A stretch of 6,532 nt of DNA from Elusimicrobiales bacterium (GTDB lineage: Bacteria > Elusimicrobiota > Elusimicrobia > Elusimicrobiales > Elusimicrobiaceae): NCBI GenBank assembly GCA_030540535.1, contig JAUNWB010000077.1, positions 1 to 6,532 on the forward strand, read 5' to 3'. The stretch's first letter is position 1. Every line of letters begins with the position of its first letter. The position numbers and the translations under genes are program-made. The notes under the pieces were generated by a model. That model worked only from the letters and a program-made list of their open reading frames with translations, had not been told where the DNA came from and searched no databases. Below, piece by piece: positions 6,504 to 6,532 of the stretch.

Positions 6504-6532
6504 CTACCGCTTTATTTTTCCCAGCGTATCAA
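6504..6532 (-). pseudogene. In-frame TAG and upstream continuation of the helicase-nuclease frame
   Basis: The minus-strand codon at 6506-6504 is TAG, in the helicase frame. Upstream of it the same frame reads DTLGKIKR to the window edge, and downstream IEQDKPSASSQKR; both look like one charged helix of a UvrD-type 1B region. One base change from CAG, AAG, GAG or TGG would give this TAG. Only eight codons are visible upstream, so the continuity is suggestive rather than proved. A split gene or a sequence error are alternatives. Confidence 0.5.

Overview
This 6.5 kb window is bacterial, gene-dense and made of single-exon genes with Shine-Dalgarno sites. It holds no rRNA, tRNA, CRISPR array or insertion sequence that I can see. 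Most genes are about 50% GC by eye. The organism cannot be fixed from the sequence: the RecB/AddA-type nuclease and ClpX relatives are widespread, and an uncultured gut-type bacterium (Elusimicrobiota is a weak guess) would fit.

Layout. Bases 1-875 (minus) carry a WYL-domain transcriptional regulator whose last residues run off the left edge. A 91-base divergent intergenic region follows. It holds a perfect 6-bp-arm inverted repeat (913-930) overlapping good promoter elements for the regulator, so it is a candidate operator. Bases 967-3982 (plus) form a three-gene operon in which each junction is a 4-base ATGA overlap. The first gene is a ClpX-like AAA+ unfoldase that lacks the zinc-binding domain but keeps the pore loop and ClpP-docking IGF motif. 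The second is a compact agmatine/peptidyl-arginine-deiminase family enzyme with the catalytic residues intact. The third is an AT-rich gene (about 36% GC) whose product has motifs in the same order as alkyladenine DNA glycosylase (AAG/Mpg). A perfect 10-bp hairpin at 3985-4009 ends the operon and serves the converging gene too.

Bases 4011-6532 (minus) hold most of a RecB/AddA-like helicase-nuclease: helicase motifs II to VI and a C-terminal PD-(D/E)XK nuclease. The frame is cut by an in-frame TAG at 6504-6506, close to the right edge, and no convincing start lies downstream of it. It is therefore probably a broken gene, a split gene or a sequence error rather than a complete protein.

The most interesting reading is the divergent WYL regulator next to the coupled unfoldase, deiminase and glycosylase-like operon. 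WYL regulators often control DNA-damage and anti-phage loci, so this could be an undescribed stress or defence cassette. That is a hypothesis from arrangement and motifs, not a demonstrated function.
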